Shown here: positions 1 through 12,290 of the stretch, piece by piece
Layout: the number at the start of each line of letters is the position of its first letter
Position numbering within the stretch: the first letter of the stretch is position 1
Source: Chrysoperla carnea
Taxonomy: Eukaryota; Arthropoda; Insecta; Neuroptera; Chrysopidae
Assembly (NCBI RefSeq): GCF_905475395.1
Contig: NC_058339.1
Span: forward strand, 22,080,001-22,144,000
Reading direction: 5' to 3'
DNA length: 64,000 nt
The notes under the pieces: generated by a model
Seen by the model: the letters and a program-made list of their open reading frames with translations, nothing else
Told to the model about the DNA's origin: nothing
Database searches by the model: none
Made by a program: the position numbers and the translations under genes

Positions 1-2278
1 AACTACTAATAAAATCGCATATCTAAAAGTTAAAATACCGATGCTTATATTCTATATGACTTTGTGACTCCTAGTGTTAGATAGATACTCTTTTCTGTAT
101 CTAAAGAATGTGTCTGTCTCTCTAAACAATATCTATTATGTCCAACAAAATATATAATAATACTAAATCTCTTTATAGATAGCAATAGATTCAAATATTC
201 AATCAATATATTACATAAAACAGTACATTTAATTTTTAAAATATTATCTTTCCATAGCATACAAATAATTTTTAAGAAAAATTTTAACGTTTGCAAAAGT
301 CACTGATGTTTTATTGAATCCATATAATGTATTTACTTACATTTTTCGATTACAAATTTATTTTAACTATCCGTATGCATTATTTTTAATGTAATGTATT
401 TTATTTTTTAAGGTAGTTCGTTCATGTATTTTTTAAGATTGTAGTAAATATTCATTTTCGAGCTAAGAATAAAAATCACTAACTAGTACATCACAATCAA
501 GCTAAATAATATAACATAAAATTATTTTATACTTCTCCGAGAGTCACCTATGATGTTGGATAGCCTACAGTCCCACGCCTATTATGTTAAGTGAACAATC
601 TGTGTGTGGCTTCATTGCCTAAAGTGAATCTAAAAAATTATTTGTATTTGTTTTTTTTTCGCGAGGCCAAGAGTAATAACCGTTAATAATTTTCTTTAGT
701 TCTGGTTATTCTAGTAAGAAGGCAATTACGTAAAAATTAGAAAAGTAATGGGCCTTGATATATCACAAAACAGGATGCTCGTCGTCTTAAAATAAGTTTT
801 ATCATTTTACATCATTTAAAAATTTCCGAAACAGTTCGAAAAAAAACTCACATTTTAAGAATTTTTCCAAATACAGTATGTTTATAAAAATATATTATAG
901 AGTGAAAGTTTTATAGGATATGGTGCTTATGGGGGACGACCTTGGAATGACCTTGAAGTCAGTTATTTTTGCGTAAAATTTATCGATTTAAAAAAATCTG
1001 AAATAAAAAATGAAGGTTCCCATTTAAAAAATTAATTTTTGGTTCACTGTAGCTTTAAGGTTATGTTCAAGATCAAATCAAAGCTAAACATTTGATTTCC
1101 CGCTGATTCTGCGAGATCTAAGGAGTCTTCATACATATGGGCACCATGTTTAGAATCCAATATATCCAGAATCATTCTATAGCTTCTCAACAGATATTGC
1201 TATTTAATGGGCAGCATTTGTATTGAAATAAGATTACTTTATAAGAATTGAAGTCAGCTGAAAGCTGAGTGTCAATGTAATTTTATTTCCGAATAAACTA
1301 AAAGTGAAAAAAGCGCCGAAATTGCCATTTTTTTAATCATAATCGACCTAAATCGTTAAATTTTAAACAAAACGTTGTATTTGGGAAGATTTATTACAAT
1401 TCACGGCTATCTGTTCTGATAAACTGAATGAATCAAGACTCTATAACATTTGAAAAAAAAATTGAAATCTGTACATATATTTTATCTGTGTAAAACAATC
1501 CCAACCTTTATTTCGAGTGTTATGGAAGGGAGGAAAGCGAGAGTAAGTGAGGTGGAGGCTATATATTATGAGCTCAACGAAGCGGGTGGGTAGGAAGCTA
1601 GTAATCTATATTTGCTACACATAATACTTTTTTTTAGAAACACATTTAGAAACATCTATGTTGAATAAATAAATTAAATATTTTAACAAAATATTAATAC
1701 ATAATATAGAAATATTACATAATATACACACACCTCAATGATGGGTATATGATGGTAAGCTAGCTAAATATGTATCGGGATGTTGATGATATGGCAAAGC
1801 GTTCGGATTTTAGTGTTGTAATTTGTACCCTGTTTTTGTGTCTGTTGTTCATAATAATAATATTATGTATGTTAACCGAATCTGTGTGATTCCAATAAAT
1901 TGAATAACATTTGCAAATAAGTGCTTGCCTCTACCACCACGAATCGTTGCCTCATACTCCGCGAACACAACCAAACAACTCTAAATAGTATAGTTAGTGT
2001 TATGTTTGTTATGTTATCAACTTGGGCTTCGTAGTGTTATCATTCCATATCAAAGTGTGTAAAATACACTATAATCCAGTCAATCAAGAATTTCAGCTTC
2101 ACTTCCACGCTAAAAGATTTTTTTTTGGAACAAAACATTCGCATCTAAGAGATCATACTTGGATACATCATTTTCGCTGTAAACATGCATTTGGAATTTT
2201 GTTAATAATAGAAAAACACTTCGAATAATACCGATGATCGAATTTGGATAAAAATTGACCAAATTATAAAGTACTAAT
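1..2278. other. AT-rich noncoding stretch, repeat remnants
   Basis: No gene is recognisable. At about 1527-1602 there is a G-rich remnant ending in GAAGCGGGTGGGT and AGCTAGTA, which resembles the tails of the dispersed repeats at 5315-5785 and 36955-37672. The open frames at 45-296 (minus) and 2022-2228 (plus) are unrecognised, AT-driven and show no splice or codon support. Confidence 0.5.
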
Positions 2279-2837
2279 AGATACCCGCCCGCACTTATCC
2301 TCCCTTTTGTTCACAATTTCATGGATTTTAATTTTTTTTGAAAATGAAGTTGTGCCCATGAGACTCGCTGACATTGCAACTTTCTATAGGCCCAATTATT
2401 AAATGAACCTAATTTTTATGCTTTCTGGATCAAAATTACGCCATCCAATGAGTTTAATCAAATTCCAATAAAAATTTTTTTTGCGTTTTTCTCAATTTTT
2501 TCAAAGGGGTACGTACCCCTTAAAAAAATTGCAAAAAATCGAAAAATTTATCTCCAAATTCGATAAAACTCAGTATATATGGTAATTTTGACCCAAAAAG
2601 TACAAAAATCGGGTGTATTTGTTAGCTGGTCGCATAATTTTTGAGATACGGACTAAAATAGATCCAAATATTGCGATATCTCAGAAACTCTGCATCCAAT
2701 CATAAAATTAACCTGATTTTTACACTTTTCGGATCAAAATTACCCCATCTACAGAGTTTCATCAAATTCCAAAACAAAATTTTGAAATAATTGCGAAAAA
2801 ACTACCCTTTAAAAAATTTTGTAAAATTACACTTAAG
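2279..2837 (+). repeat. 305-bp-type repeat, locus 1
   Basis: Begins with a CCCGCCCG head and the block TTATCCTCCCTTTTGTTC, also found at 14.8 and 47.7 kb, then runs through the family's arms, including 'TTTTTGAGATACGGAC' and 'GATATCTCAGAAACTCTGC'. It contains a perfect 18-bp palindrome at 2504-2521. It is noncoding, with small open frames only by chance. Confidence 0.75.
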
Positions 2838-4032
2838 ATAAGTTCTTAGATATATAAAAAAGCTTAGGAATACAAATTAATTTTGGGAGTGGGAGTAAAG
2901 GTACTTGGATTTTTTGACTTTCTCTCATTGAACTACTTTACGATTGGATACAGTCGTTTGTTCGTTGCATATTCCAAACATTTGTTTGTTGATATCACAC
3001 ACAAAATGAATGAACATGAGTGAAATCAACAAATATAATATAATAATATTAATAAGTGGAATAGAGATAAAATTTAATAGTTGTGGATGATAGCTGTTAT
3101 AAGTAACAAAACAAGTTAGTAGCATGTGAGGGTGTAGTCTATGTATGTTTTGATATTATATGTTGCGTTATAAACCAGAAAACAACACTAAAATACATAT
3201 ACCATTGCATATATTTCTATACAATATGTCTCAAGAATATGTCCCCCCTTCTAGTTCCTTTTTGTACAGAATTAATTACCCATTATAGATTCTCAATTAC
3301 ACGGTGAGGGAAAACATGCAGCCAGACAGGCTTGCAAAGTAACCCGCATGAAACGTATTCGTTGTGTGCGTAGTCATGGTAGGGACAATAAAATCGATGC
3401 TAGCGCTTCCAGTGAAAAATTTTGGCGATAAAGGAGGCTGTTTTGACTAATTTGCAGTTCTTTACATGTTAATCTTATAGAAAATGTCAAAATTAAAATT
3501 ATTGAAAAACACTTATTAATTAAACTTAATGCATTAAAAATTGTGAAAATAAGAAATCAAATTGCACAAATATTATTTTTCAAATGTAAATTATCATAAT
3601 TATTTATTTAAATTTGTGAAACAATAATATTAAATTTTCATAGTAAGTCATAAATGCAATCCATACAATTATAAATGCATCCATACAATTCTATAATTAA
3701 AGTAGTGTATCGTTACCATTGAAACGCCTCCTATAAACTCACGCACGGAACGAATAGAAACACCAGAAAAATATCAAAGGACAATACCGATCAAATCATA
3801 ATCAAAAGCAGGCAAGATAGTCTGCAAAGCCTGTGCATACGTGTTCAATTTTCAATGACTTGATTTGGAGGAACGATGTCGGATTGCCAGAGAAAATTTT
3901 GTCGAATTTGCCGTGCATATGATCTACTGCACCATGCGCTGTGTTACTTATAAAGCCTTCTTTTTGGAATCATAATTCTTTACGACCCATACCACTCAAT
4001 CTGAGCAGTATGGAATAATATATAAAATGCTG
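2838..4032. other. noncoding stretch, no recognised feature
   Basis: A less AT-rich block lies at about 3300-3450 and another at 3720-3950; neither translates into anything I recognise. The 66-codon minus open frame at 2925-3125 has no family signature. The rest is A/T runs. Confidence 0.45.
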
Positions 4033-4494
4033 ATACCCGCCTACTTTGCTGGGCAATTTCTCCTTTTTAAAACAAAGACTATCACGTTATAGCCGTCACT
4101 TTCTATAGGCTCAATCATTAAATTAACATGATTTTTATACTTTTTGGATCAAAATTACCCCTTCAACTGAGTTTCATCAAATTCAAATCAAATTTTCAAA
4201 GAGGTACCTATTAAAAAATTGCAAAAAAATCGTAAATTTTTTTTTATCTCAATTTCCATAAAACTCAGAATATAAGGTAATTTTGATTCGAAAAGTATAA
4301 AATCGGGGGCAGTTGTTGACTGGCTGAATAGTTTTTGAGATACGGACTGAAATCGACCAAACTCTGCGATATCTTAGAAACTCTGTATCCAATCATTAAT
4401 TTAACCTGATTTTTATACTTTTTGGATCAAAATTACCCCATCCACCGAGTTTCATCAAATTCCAAAACAAAATTTTTTCCAAAACAAAATTAGT
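4033..4494 (+). repeat. 305-bp-type repeat, locus 2
   Basis: Starts with CCCGCCTACTTTGCTGGGC followed by the family arms. It ends after the 'CCGAGTTTCATCAAATTCC' arm end with a short duplicated CCAAAACAAAATT stutter. Same orientation as loci 1, 4 and 7. Confidence 0.75.
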
Positions 4495-5314
4495 TTCTAG
4501 TTGCCATCCATTCTTTGTATCCTTGGTGACTGGCAAGAAGTTAAGAATATTTTACAATCACAAGAGACGTTTTTATGGTACACTCTTCAAAGTTATATAC
4601 ATATAATATAAACTATATATAATAATTTTATAGAAAATGCTATGTAGCTGTAATCATAATGTTGTCATGACAACATTTACAAATTTGTTGTGAAAATTTA
4701 ACACCTAATTTAAAGTCATATGTTTATGTTTATATTAATAATAATAATATTAAATTACTACTTATTTTACATTATACATACTGTATTTTAAAACATTTAT
4801 TAATTAATTAATTATTTTGTTATATTCTATCCATATTTTTACTATTATTGTTATTATAATCATTAATTGTACAGTTCTTATGTGTAGTAACAGTGGTAAC
4901 ATATATATTTTACAATGCAAAATAACTTCACAATTTTATTTTCATATTCACCAACTTTCTTTGGGAATTTGTCAAATAGGTATACAACACCTTGTATAAG
5001 TTAATATGAAGCGCGTTATTTTGTAAAAATTAGAACGATTATGGCTAGAAAACAAGAAATCTTTGAATTCTTTATTTTGTAATACACTTGTACCGAAAAT
5101 AAAAAATTGAATAAATATATGTAAAAACTTATAATACGAAAATGTAAAAATATTTTAAGTTTGAATAACGATTACAAGACATACATGCCAAAATAAATTA
5201 GAAAAATGGCTTAATAACTTGATAATTTTATAGAAAATATCGTTTTTCGTCGGTATGGTGAATAAAACATTATCACAGATTATGAGTTATCTTTACATAT
5301 TATAAAACAAAGTC
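4495..5314. other. noncoding AT-rich stretch
   Basis: Contains ATT/AAT microsatellite-like runs and an unrecognised 60-codon open frame at 4817-4999. The sequence ACACCTTGTATA near 4988 resembles the tail of insect short inverted-repeat elements; no intact element was found. Confidence 0.4.
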
Positions 5315-5785
5315 GCTTTTTCTGTCTCTATGTCCCTATGTCCCTATGTACGCTTAAATCTTTGAAACTACGCAACGGATTTTGATGGTTTTTTTTAATA
5401 GATAGAGTGATTCAAGAGGAAGGTTTTTATGTATAATACATCCATATTATAGTAGAGTAAGGGGTTGAAATAGGGGTTGAAAGGGATATGCTTCAAAAAC
5501 TAAAAAAGTTGTGCATCGATTAAGCTCAAATATTGACAAGATATACAACCAGCTTCAAAGATATATTGTTTTTATCTACTTTTAACCTTCGGAGCCGGAG
5601 GGTAGAAAGGTGTAGCGAGAAAGTGGGAAGGAATTATCGAATATTTACAAATATACCTAAGTGGGATATCAAATAAAAGAACATGACGTGTACATTACAA
5701 AACTGTTATCCAACGAAAGGAAATGTGGAGGTAGGGGTGCAAGTGGGGATGTTGCCCAGCAAAGCGGGTAGTTCACAGCTAGTAA
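5315..5785 (+). repeat. dispersed repeat with GCGGGTAGTTCACAGCTAGT tail
   Basis: Begins with a pyrimidine-rich TCTGTCTCTATGTCCC stutter followed by 'CTACGCAACGGATTTTGATGG'-like sequence (5373-5393). It ends with TTGCCCAGCAAAGCGGGTAG and TTCACAGCTAGT. A related copy lies at 36955-37672 and a fragment at 41225-41345. Noncoding and probably non-autonomous; class not assigned. Confidence 0.65.
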
Positions 5786-6976
5786 TAAATAAATAATGTG
5801 TGCATATTAGGCGTTACGTTAAATTAAAATAACTCTTAACACTCAGTATAAATTTCCTTACTTTTTAAGCTCCATCCGACTGACATCATCCAATATCTTG
5901 AAAACGGAGGAACCCCAATTTTCATGGTATTTGCATCAGTTGAAAATTTATGGCAGGGTATGCCGTAAGTACCGCACGCTTTTGTTGCATCAGGTAGAAT
6001 ATAAATCCGATACATGAATATTAAAAGAAGCATTGTATTTGAAAATTAAAACCACAGTATCACTGAGTGATACTGACCAAGTATCACTCAGTGATAGTTG
6101 ATACCAATTAATGATATTTGATAGATAAAAAATAAATTATGAAATAATTATTATTGTTATTACAATTTTCTCTAACGTCATGGCTAATTGCAATTTTTGT
6201 GGTTGGTTTTTTACAACTAGTATTACTTTTTAGCCGATTTTTCAATCTCATAATAACAAACTTAGATTAGTAAACTGTAATACTCCCAAGAGTTTCTTGT
6301 ATTCCACACTTTTTGTTAATACTTTTTTGTTTGTTTGTTTTGTTTTTTTTATATTAAAACTGTAATTATTCATCTCGAAAGATATCAAAACAAAAAGAAA
6401 TAAAAGATTTTTTTTTAGTTTATGACTTCAACATTGTTCAAAATATTCTAGACATAAACATGCATGTATAATATGTATGCATAGATTCGCGGTTGTATAA
6501 TATGCAATGTCACTGCACACATTGGTGGATTGTTTATCGTTACTCTGTGATTTCAATTTTATATTGTCGGCGCGGTTGTTTGTCTATTTTCTAGGATGCT
6601 GTAACTGAATCCATGTAGGTAATATCTATTCTAATTTCAATACTATCGCCAATAATTTGGTTTGTTTTTTTCGAAATCCCATCATTAGTACAAAATCAAT
6701 AACTCCATTTCTTTCAGAGAAAGTTAACTAATAAACATAATTCACTCCGATTTGTCAACAGAGATCATCAATCAATGCAATCAAATAACTGAACACTTTC
6801 GGTTTTACCAAGATCAAAATCTCTATATATAACGACTTCTCTATATATTTCGACATAACTTGAAAAGTTATCTTCCTTACTTATAGCAATAGATACACGG
6901 ACGTCAAGTTTACAATTTAAATTCGTTAAAACCTAGAAACAGCATTAATCGAGGAAATAAAACCGAAAAACAGTCT
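5786..6976. other. noncoding stretch with paired short palindromes
   Basis: Contains two adjacent 19-bp palindromic motifs at 6057-6075 and 6080-6098. The minus open frame at 5836-6033 (65 codons) is unrecognised. No exon-like block is seen. Confidence 0.45.
6057..6098. repeat. two adjacent 19-bp palindromes
   Basis: AGTATCACTGAGTGATACT and, four bases later, AGTATCACTCAGTGATAGT. Each is self-complementary around one central base, and the second is the reverse complement of the first apart from one base. It can form two small hairpins or one larger one. Function unknown. Confidence 0.8.
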
Positions 6977-7200
6977 AACTAAGAAATTGATTCCTCGTCA
7001 GTAGATTTATACGGGAGCCGGTGGAAAATGTTGGTCTGAGTGTACTTAACAAAAGAAGTAGGGTATTTCTGTCCCACCCTATGGGTTTAAATCGACAAAG
7101 CACTAGTTTACATGCATTTGATTAGATTTGAGTACACTCAGACGAACATTTTCCACCGGCACCCATAAAAATCTACTGACGAGGAGTCTATTCCTTAGTA
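6977..7200. repeat. inverted repeat, arms about 71 bp
   Basis: Left arm 6977-7048 and right arm 7130-7200 share CCTCGTCAGTAGATTT, GCCGGTGGAAAATGTT and GTCTGAGTGTACT in opposite orientation with few mismatches. The spacer is about 80 bp. It looks like a short foldback element or a pair of inverted element ends. It sits directly upstream of a retrotransposon fragment. Confidence 0.75.
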
Positions 7201-7289
7201 AAATGGCGAGGGAATGTGGACCCACATTGACTTGGTTACTCAAGTTCAGTATTATTATTTATGCTGAAAATATAAGAAACAAAACCAAG

Positions 7290-7576
7290 ATCAAAGATGT
7301 CACCGGTCAAATTAAACAGCAAGTGGAGATGGGCAGATTATGTTGCGAGAATTAAGAATGGAAGATGGACATTTCGTAGTACGGTGTGGACTCCTTACAA
7401 TCATAAGAGAGTAAGAGACCGTCCTCGTACCAAGTAAAAGGAAGAACGGGTGAGATATGTTGGTGGTCCATGGTTGCGAAAAGCTCAAGATAGAAAGAAG
7501 TAGTAGTTGTTGAAGGAGGCCTTTGCCCAATAGGGTTGTAGGGCTTTTATTAGTATTATTATTATTATTATTTATT
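7290..7576 (+). pseudogene. non-LTR retrotransposon 3' end, RTE-like reverse transcriptase C-terminus
   Basis: The plus-strand translation reads KWRWADYVARIKNGRW, then WTPYNHKRVRDRPRTK, a stop, YVGGPWLRKAQDRKK, two stops, and EAFAQ. This is the conserved C-terminal tail of insect endonuclease/reverse transcriptases. It is followed by an (ATT)n tail at about 7550-7576, as in 3' ends of such elements. Internal stops and the missing catalytic domain show a dead, 5'-truncated copy. The clade (RTE-like) is inferred. Confidence 0.8.
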
Positions 7577-8138
7577 TAAAAGATTCTATATTATTAAAAT
7601 TCCAGTATCTGAGAATATAGAAACTTGTTTGTCGCACATTTGGTATGTAAAATCTAGTAAGTAATCATGCACACTAGTAAGTAAATCTTAACACATAAAT
7701 TTATGAATAAACGAAAATTGTGAACAGTTCGTGTTCAGTATTTTAGACATCATAATATGCGGTATACGTTCTAGCTATCTATATTCTATTCCTTCCTTGT
7801 GTGATATAAAACATAACCATGTCTGGTTTATTTAACCGTACATACTACACATACAGCTAAACATTACAAATCATAAATTTTATGGTTTAAAATACTTACG
7901 TAAACTATTTAATGTTGTTATGTATATTCTATATTCCATTTACTTAGAAACAAGAATTATATATTTTCTATGAAAATATGTCGTCTGATCTAAAAAGAAT
8001 TCAGTTTCAAAAAAAATGTTTCAATTCTTATTGCAACAAAATAAAAACAAGATATAATATAGTGTTATTAATTACTCTGTTTTTGGAAATAAGACTAAAG
8101 CAAGTACAAACAAACAATGGACTGAGCTAAGGGGCAAG
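7577..8138. other. noncoding stretch with fragment of the 12-kb repeat family
   Basis: Bases about 8040-8130 (ACAAACAAACAATGGACTGAG and upstream) match the start of the dispersed repeat at 11755-12290. The remainder holds nothing I recognise. Confidence 0.5.
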
Positions 8139-8607
8139 AAATCGGGGAAAAAAAATTTTGTTTTGGAATTTGTTGAAACACGGTGGATGGGGTAATTTTG
8201 ATGCAAAAAGTATAAAAATCTGGTTTATTTAATGATTGGATGCAGAGTTTCTGAGATATCGCAATATTTTGATCGATTTTAGTCCGTATCTCAAAAACTA
8301 TTCGACCAGTCATCAAATGTACTCGATTTTTGTACTTTTTGAGTCAAAATTACCTTATAAATTGAGTTTTATCGAAATTGAAGATAACAAAATATTCGAT
8401 TTTTTGCAGAAATTTCTTTTTGATGAAACAAAAATTATAATGTAATTTTGATCCAAAAAGTCTAAAAATCAAGTTTATTTAATGATTGGATGCAGAGTTT
8501 CTGAGATATCGCAATATTTTGATCGATTTTAGTCTGTATCTCAAATTCTATTCGATCAGTCATCAAATGCACCTGATTTTTGTACTTTTTGGGTCAAAAG
8601 CACCGTT
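8139..8607 (-). repeat. 305-bp-type repeat, locus 3 (reverse)
   Basis: Carries the family arms in the opposite orientation. The two copies of the GATCGATTTTAGTC block are only about 250 bp apart, so one unit has an internal deletion. The plus open frame at 8236-8445 (SPYLKNYSTS...) and the minus frame at 8095-8316 are repeat shadows. Confidence 0.75.
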
Positions 8608-10140
8608 ATCATGTGGCGCGTTATTGTATCATATAAAACGTCCATAAAAAATGTTAATAATAAACAAACAAAAATAATAAGAAGATTTCATTCATATTTA
8701 TATTTCAATGAAGTATGAAGTAGGAAATATTTTACTAATGTACGCTATTATTATATAATTACTACTACTAATGAATACCTGAAGAATTACACCCCTCTGA
8801 CCTATTGCCAGACGACGCCTCTGTTGTGAAGTAACTATGAGTAGCTAATAATTTAAAAGACTCTATGAATACTTAAATAATTGCACAGAAAATGGATCCA
8901 TATGCAATCATAAATATAGTAAACTAATCAACAACACTTGGTTTCTAGAATATTATTATTATAACACATTTCTCTATCTAATAATTTATAAACAGTTGAA
9001 TCTAATGTAGTATTAGTAGTATATACCTACCTACCTCTATATATGCATACATATAGCATTGTAGGTGTATTCCATTCCTTCCAAAATACCTACCTAAAAT
9101 ATACTTTATGTTATCAATTGTTTATACAATTCAAACTAAATACTAAAGAGTATATTTAGTATACTAAGTTTAAGCACCTAATGTCCTAAAGTCGACCACA
9201 TAAAACAAATATATGGATACAGGGATCATATAGAAATATATAAGTGAAGGAAGAAGGGAGGTTGATGATGTTGTGTTTGGGTTGAGTTGTGTTGCCTGTA
9301 ACGCGCCACATGATAACGAGCCAATTATTAAATCCATAAGTTACAACTGTATACACATAGTAGGATAAGTTGTTGTACCTCAGAGGTGTTTTATCTTGAA
9401 TCACTCAATAGTTTACAGTGATATAGCTATTGCAGAGTAGCTACATGAAATCTGTAGAAGACCGTAAAATTTTGATTTAAAACTAATGGAAGAAAACAAC
9501 CGATATAATGATCCATGTGCAATTGTTCTCAAGTAATATAAAACTTTGGTCTTATATTTATTTTGGTCATATTTCAGTTTTAAACATAAAGTAAAATGTT
9601 AAGAAGGTAGAAAGTTGAAAAGAAACCAAGTCATGTACTTTACTAAGCAAACAACATAATACAACTGATAATAGGTATAAACTTAAGTGGGAAAAATAAA
9701 TCACATTCTTGTAGAGTTTTGAAAGTTCTAGAGAAGCTTGTAGAATTTTCAAAGTTCTAATCAAATAATTTTACGATGCTGTTTCTCAGAGTAAACTGTG
9801 AAACGTGGTAATGTTGAAGAGAGAGCCTTTAGGTACAGTCGTTATAAGTACTTCCAGATAAATTAGAGTCTGCTCAATCTTTTACAATAGTTCATTCATC
9901 TTGTTACATGGATCATATGTTTTAACGGTACTTGTTTAATATTTCAAATCTGTGTGTCAGGAAAAAATGTTGTTATCAGGGTTCGAATACTAGTAGTTTG
10001 CAGATTTGGAATTCGAAAAGCTAGATATAAGAAAATTTTTCTTATAGTTTTCTAAAAACTTTGAAATTTACTGGTAATAGATGATCTCGGGCAGACCTTT
10101 TTGAGGGTATATCCAGATGTTTGATATTACAAGATAATTC
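8608..10140. other. noncoding AT-rich stretch
   Basis: Contains a TACC microsatellite near 9026-9040 and the local dyad around 9140-9165 (ACTAAATACTAAAG and TATTTAGTAT). Open frames at 9186-9404 and 9567-9764 (minus) are unrecognised. Confidence 0.4.
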
Positions 10141-10200
10141 AAATGTTTAATATCCCAGATGATAAACAGAGGTGTTTGCAATCTGGGATATTAAACATTT
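10141..10200. repeat. perfect 20-bp inverted repeat, 20-nt loop
   Basis: Arm 10141-10160 is AAATGTTTAATATCCCAGAT; arm 10181-10200 is its exact reverse complement. The loop is 10161-10180. The 60-nt hairpin has microRNA-precursor-like dimensions, but nothing else supports a miRNA call, and a solo element end pair is equally possible. Confidence 0.85.
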
Positions 10201-10204
10201 TCAA

Positions 10205-10672
10205 CAATTGTAACGTGTCTGCGTGTCTGTGTATCTGTGTATCTGTGTTTCTGCCTATGGCATCGTAGCTGTTAAACAGATAATTGATTTTGATTTTTTT
10301 TTAAGTTGTTTGGATCATTATATTCACGAGACTGTTTTTAGGTATGTCTTAAGTGCTAGTTAGGAGTTCTGTACAGTATAACAACTAGAAAAAAGTGATG
10401 ATCTTCAAATGGCTGAGCAGATTTTCGTGAAACATAGCTTAGAACATTGTCGTTCTAATTACCTTCCAAACAATAAAAAAAACGTTTGATAGCTACGATG
10501 CCACAGACGAATTTGTGTCTATGTATCTGCCTGTGGCATCGTAACTATCAACCGATTTGTTTTTTGTTCCTACTTAACGGATGTTGTTAGATATGTTTCA
10601 GGACATCTGCTCAGCCGTTTGAAGAACGTTACCTCTTTTCTAGTCTGTGGCGTGGGAGTTTCCTTATAATTT
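10205..10672 (-). repeat. dispersed repeat with TGTGGCATCGTAGC motif, double copy
   Basis: Contains GTGTCTGTGTATCTGTG stutters and the CTACGATGCCACAGAC motif in both orientations (about 10486-10506 and 10532-10552), so it forms a local palindrome. It shares its motif with copies at 11215, 14045, 18170, 25560 and 49375. Noncoding. Confidence 0.65.
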
Positions 10673-11214
10673 TTATTTATGTGTGGCATAACCAATTTTT
10701 AAGAAGACACAAATTTAAATTTAATTGTTGGGTTCAACAGTGTCCCCTATACAATATATATTGTATAGTAGTGTAACATTCTATATTCATATCCATATGT
10801 GATGATTTACATTATTACAACAGCAATTAGACAACACTGAACTAAACTACATGATTGTATATAGGACTGACTCTGACTCTGACTACTATAAGGGAGTTTT
10901 GGATATAACAACATATATTTGATACAGTAATCGTATGTTAGTATTTACACCTCATTTCTATATGAGCTAGTGTCTAGCTTATTTAGCTTGATGATAGTAG
11001 GTACCTACTAATAACAAACTGAGGAGATATATATATACATTATACACTGTTCAAATGTTATTAACACATTTTATGTAACTGTTCCAAATAATAACATTTC
11101 ATGGTGAATATGGGTGTCGGTGGGCAAACTTATAACTTTCGGGTTCAGTTTATTATTAAATTTATAATATTATGATAATAATTCATATTTTTTGACACTC
11201 ATGGAAGTATTCAA
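10673..11214. other. noncoding AT-rich stretch
   Basis: No gene, RNA or element recognised. Holds short microsatellites and a TATAC-rich block. Confidence 0.4.
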
Positions 11215-11412
11215 AATTTTATGTAATAAAATCAAAAAACCCCACAAAATTTAAAAAACCCCCGACAAATTTTGCTAAACTCACATTTGAATAATATCTA
11301 AAACACTCTCTATTAAATTACCTTTCGGAAAAAATCAAAATCGGTTCATCCGTTTAGGCGCTACGATGCCACAGACAGACACATACACATAGCGGTCAAA
11401 CTTATGGTGTAT
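11215..11412 (+). repeat. dispersed repeat with CTACGATGCCACAGAC motif
   Basis: Contains AAACCCCCGACAAATTTT, AATCGGTTCATCCGTTTAG and GCGCTACGATGCCACAGAC followed by ACATAGCGGTCAAACTTAT. The same blocks occur in the same order at 49375-49675 and 26085-26165, so this is a dispersed non-autonomous family. Confidence 0.7.
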
Positions 11413-11754
11413 ATGATTATATGGTTTTACCATTATTGATAATTTACAAAATTTGTAAATGAACTCGAGTAATGAACTTCATCAACATTTGTAAATGAAC
11501 TTCAAATACCCCCCCTCCCCGTAGTTATGGTGGTATTTTTTGCGATGTTCAAAGAATATGTCACTGTTCACACAAACCCATACCGAATTTACATTTTTCT
11601 CGATCTTTTGAGAATCTCTTCCAATATTTCAATCGAAGAAAGTGAGAAGAAAATTTGAAAAGACTGGCAAATTAAAAAATTAGAGTTCATTATTTAAAAT
11701 TAGTAAAGAGATTCGTTATTAATATGTAGGTATATGTTATTTTATATAATTTAA
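11413..11754. other. noncoding stretch
   Basis: Contains a C-run near 11510 and nothing recognisable. No open frame of interest. Confidence 0.4.
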
Positions 11755-12290
11755 CTTCAAACAAGTGAAAACAAACAATTGACTGAGTTAACTGTTCAAA
11801 TACCATGCATGCAATAGTGTTAATTACTCTATCACATTGCACAAACATATACAATTTATGTAATACATACTATATACAAACAGTGATATTTACGAAAAAA
11901 TGTTTCAAACAAAAGTTGTTTATTTTTTGATAAGGAACATTTTTTACATTTAAACTTTTTTTCTATCTCTAACGGTTTACAAGGTGAGTCCTTCGGACCC
12001 ATAGGTCAAGACCCAATTGACCTATGTTGCTCATTTACGAACTAGACCTCACTTTTTACGTCCTGGGACCGCTGTAAAAATTTCAGCTTCATATCTTTTT
12101 TCGTTTTTGAGTTATCGTGTCCACAGACGGACGGACGGACAACCGAAAATGGACTAATTAGGTGATTTTATGAACACCTATGCCAAAATTTTGTTGGTAG
12201 CATCAATATTTTTAAGCGTTACAAACTTGGGACTAAACTTAGTATACCTTGCATATTACATATATGCATGGTATAAAAAGATAAATGGAT
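11755..12290 (+). repeat. dispersed repeat with GGACGGACGGACAACC stutter
   Basis: Runs from CAAACAATTGACTGAGTTAA through ACGGTTTACAAGGTGAGTCC, CCATAGGTCAAGACCCAATT, a GACGGACGGACGGAC stutter and TTTTATGAACACCTATGCC to TATGCATGGTATAA. A near full-length inverted copy lies at 44130-44725 and fragments at 8040 and 59905. No coding capacity. Confidence 0.75.

Noticed and set aside
10141..10200. Calling the perfect hairpin a microRNA gene
   Set aside because: Perfect pairing with no bulges and no expression or conservation evidence; kept only as a hairpin.
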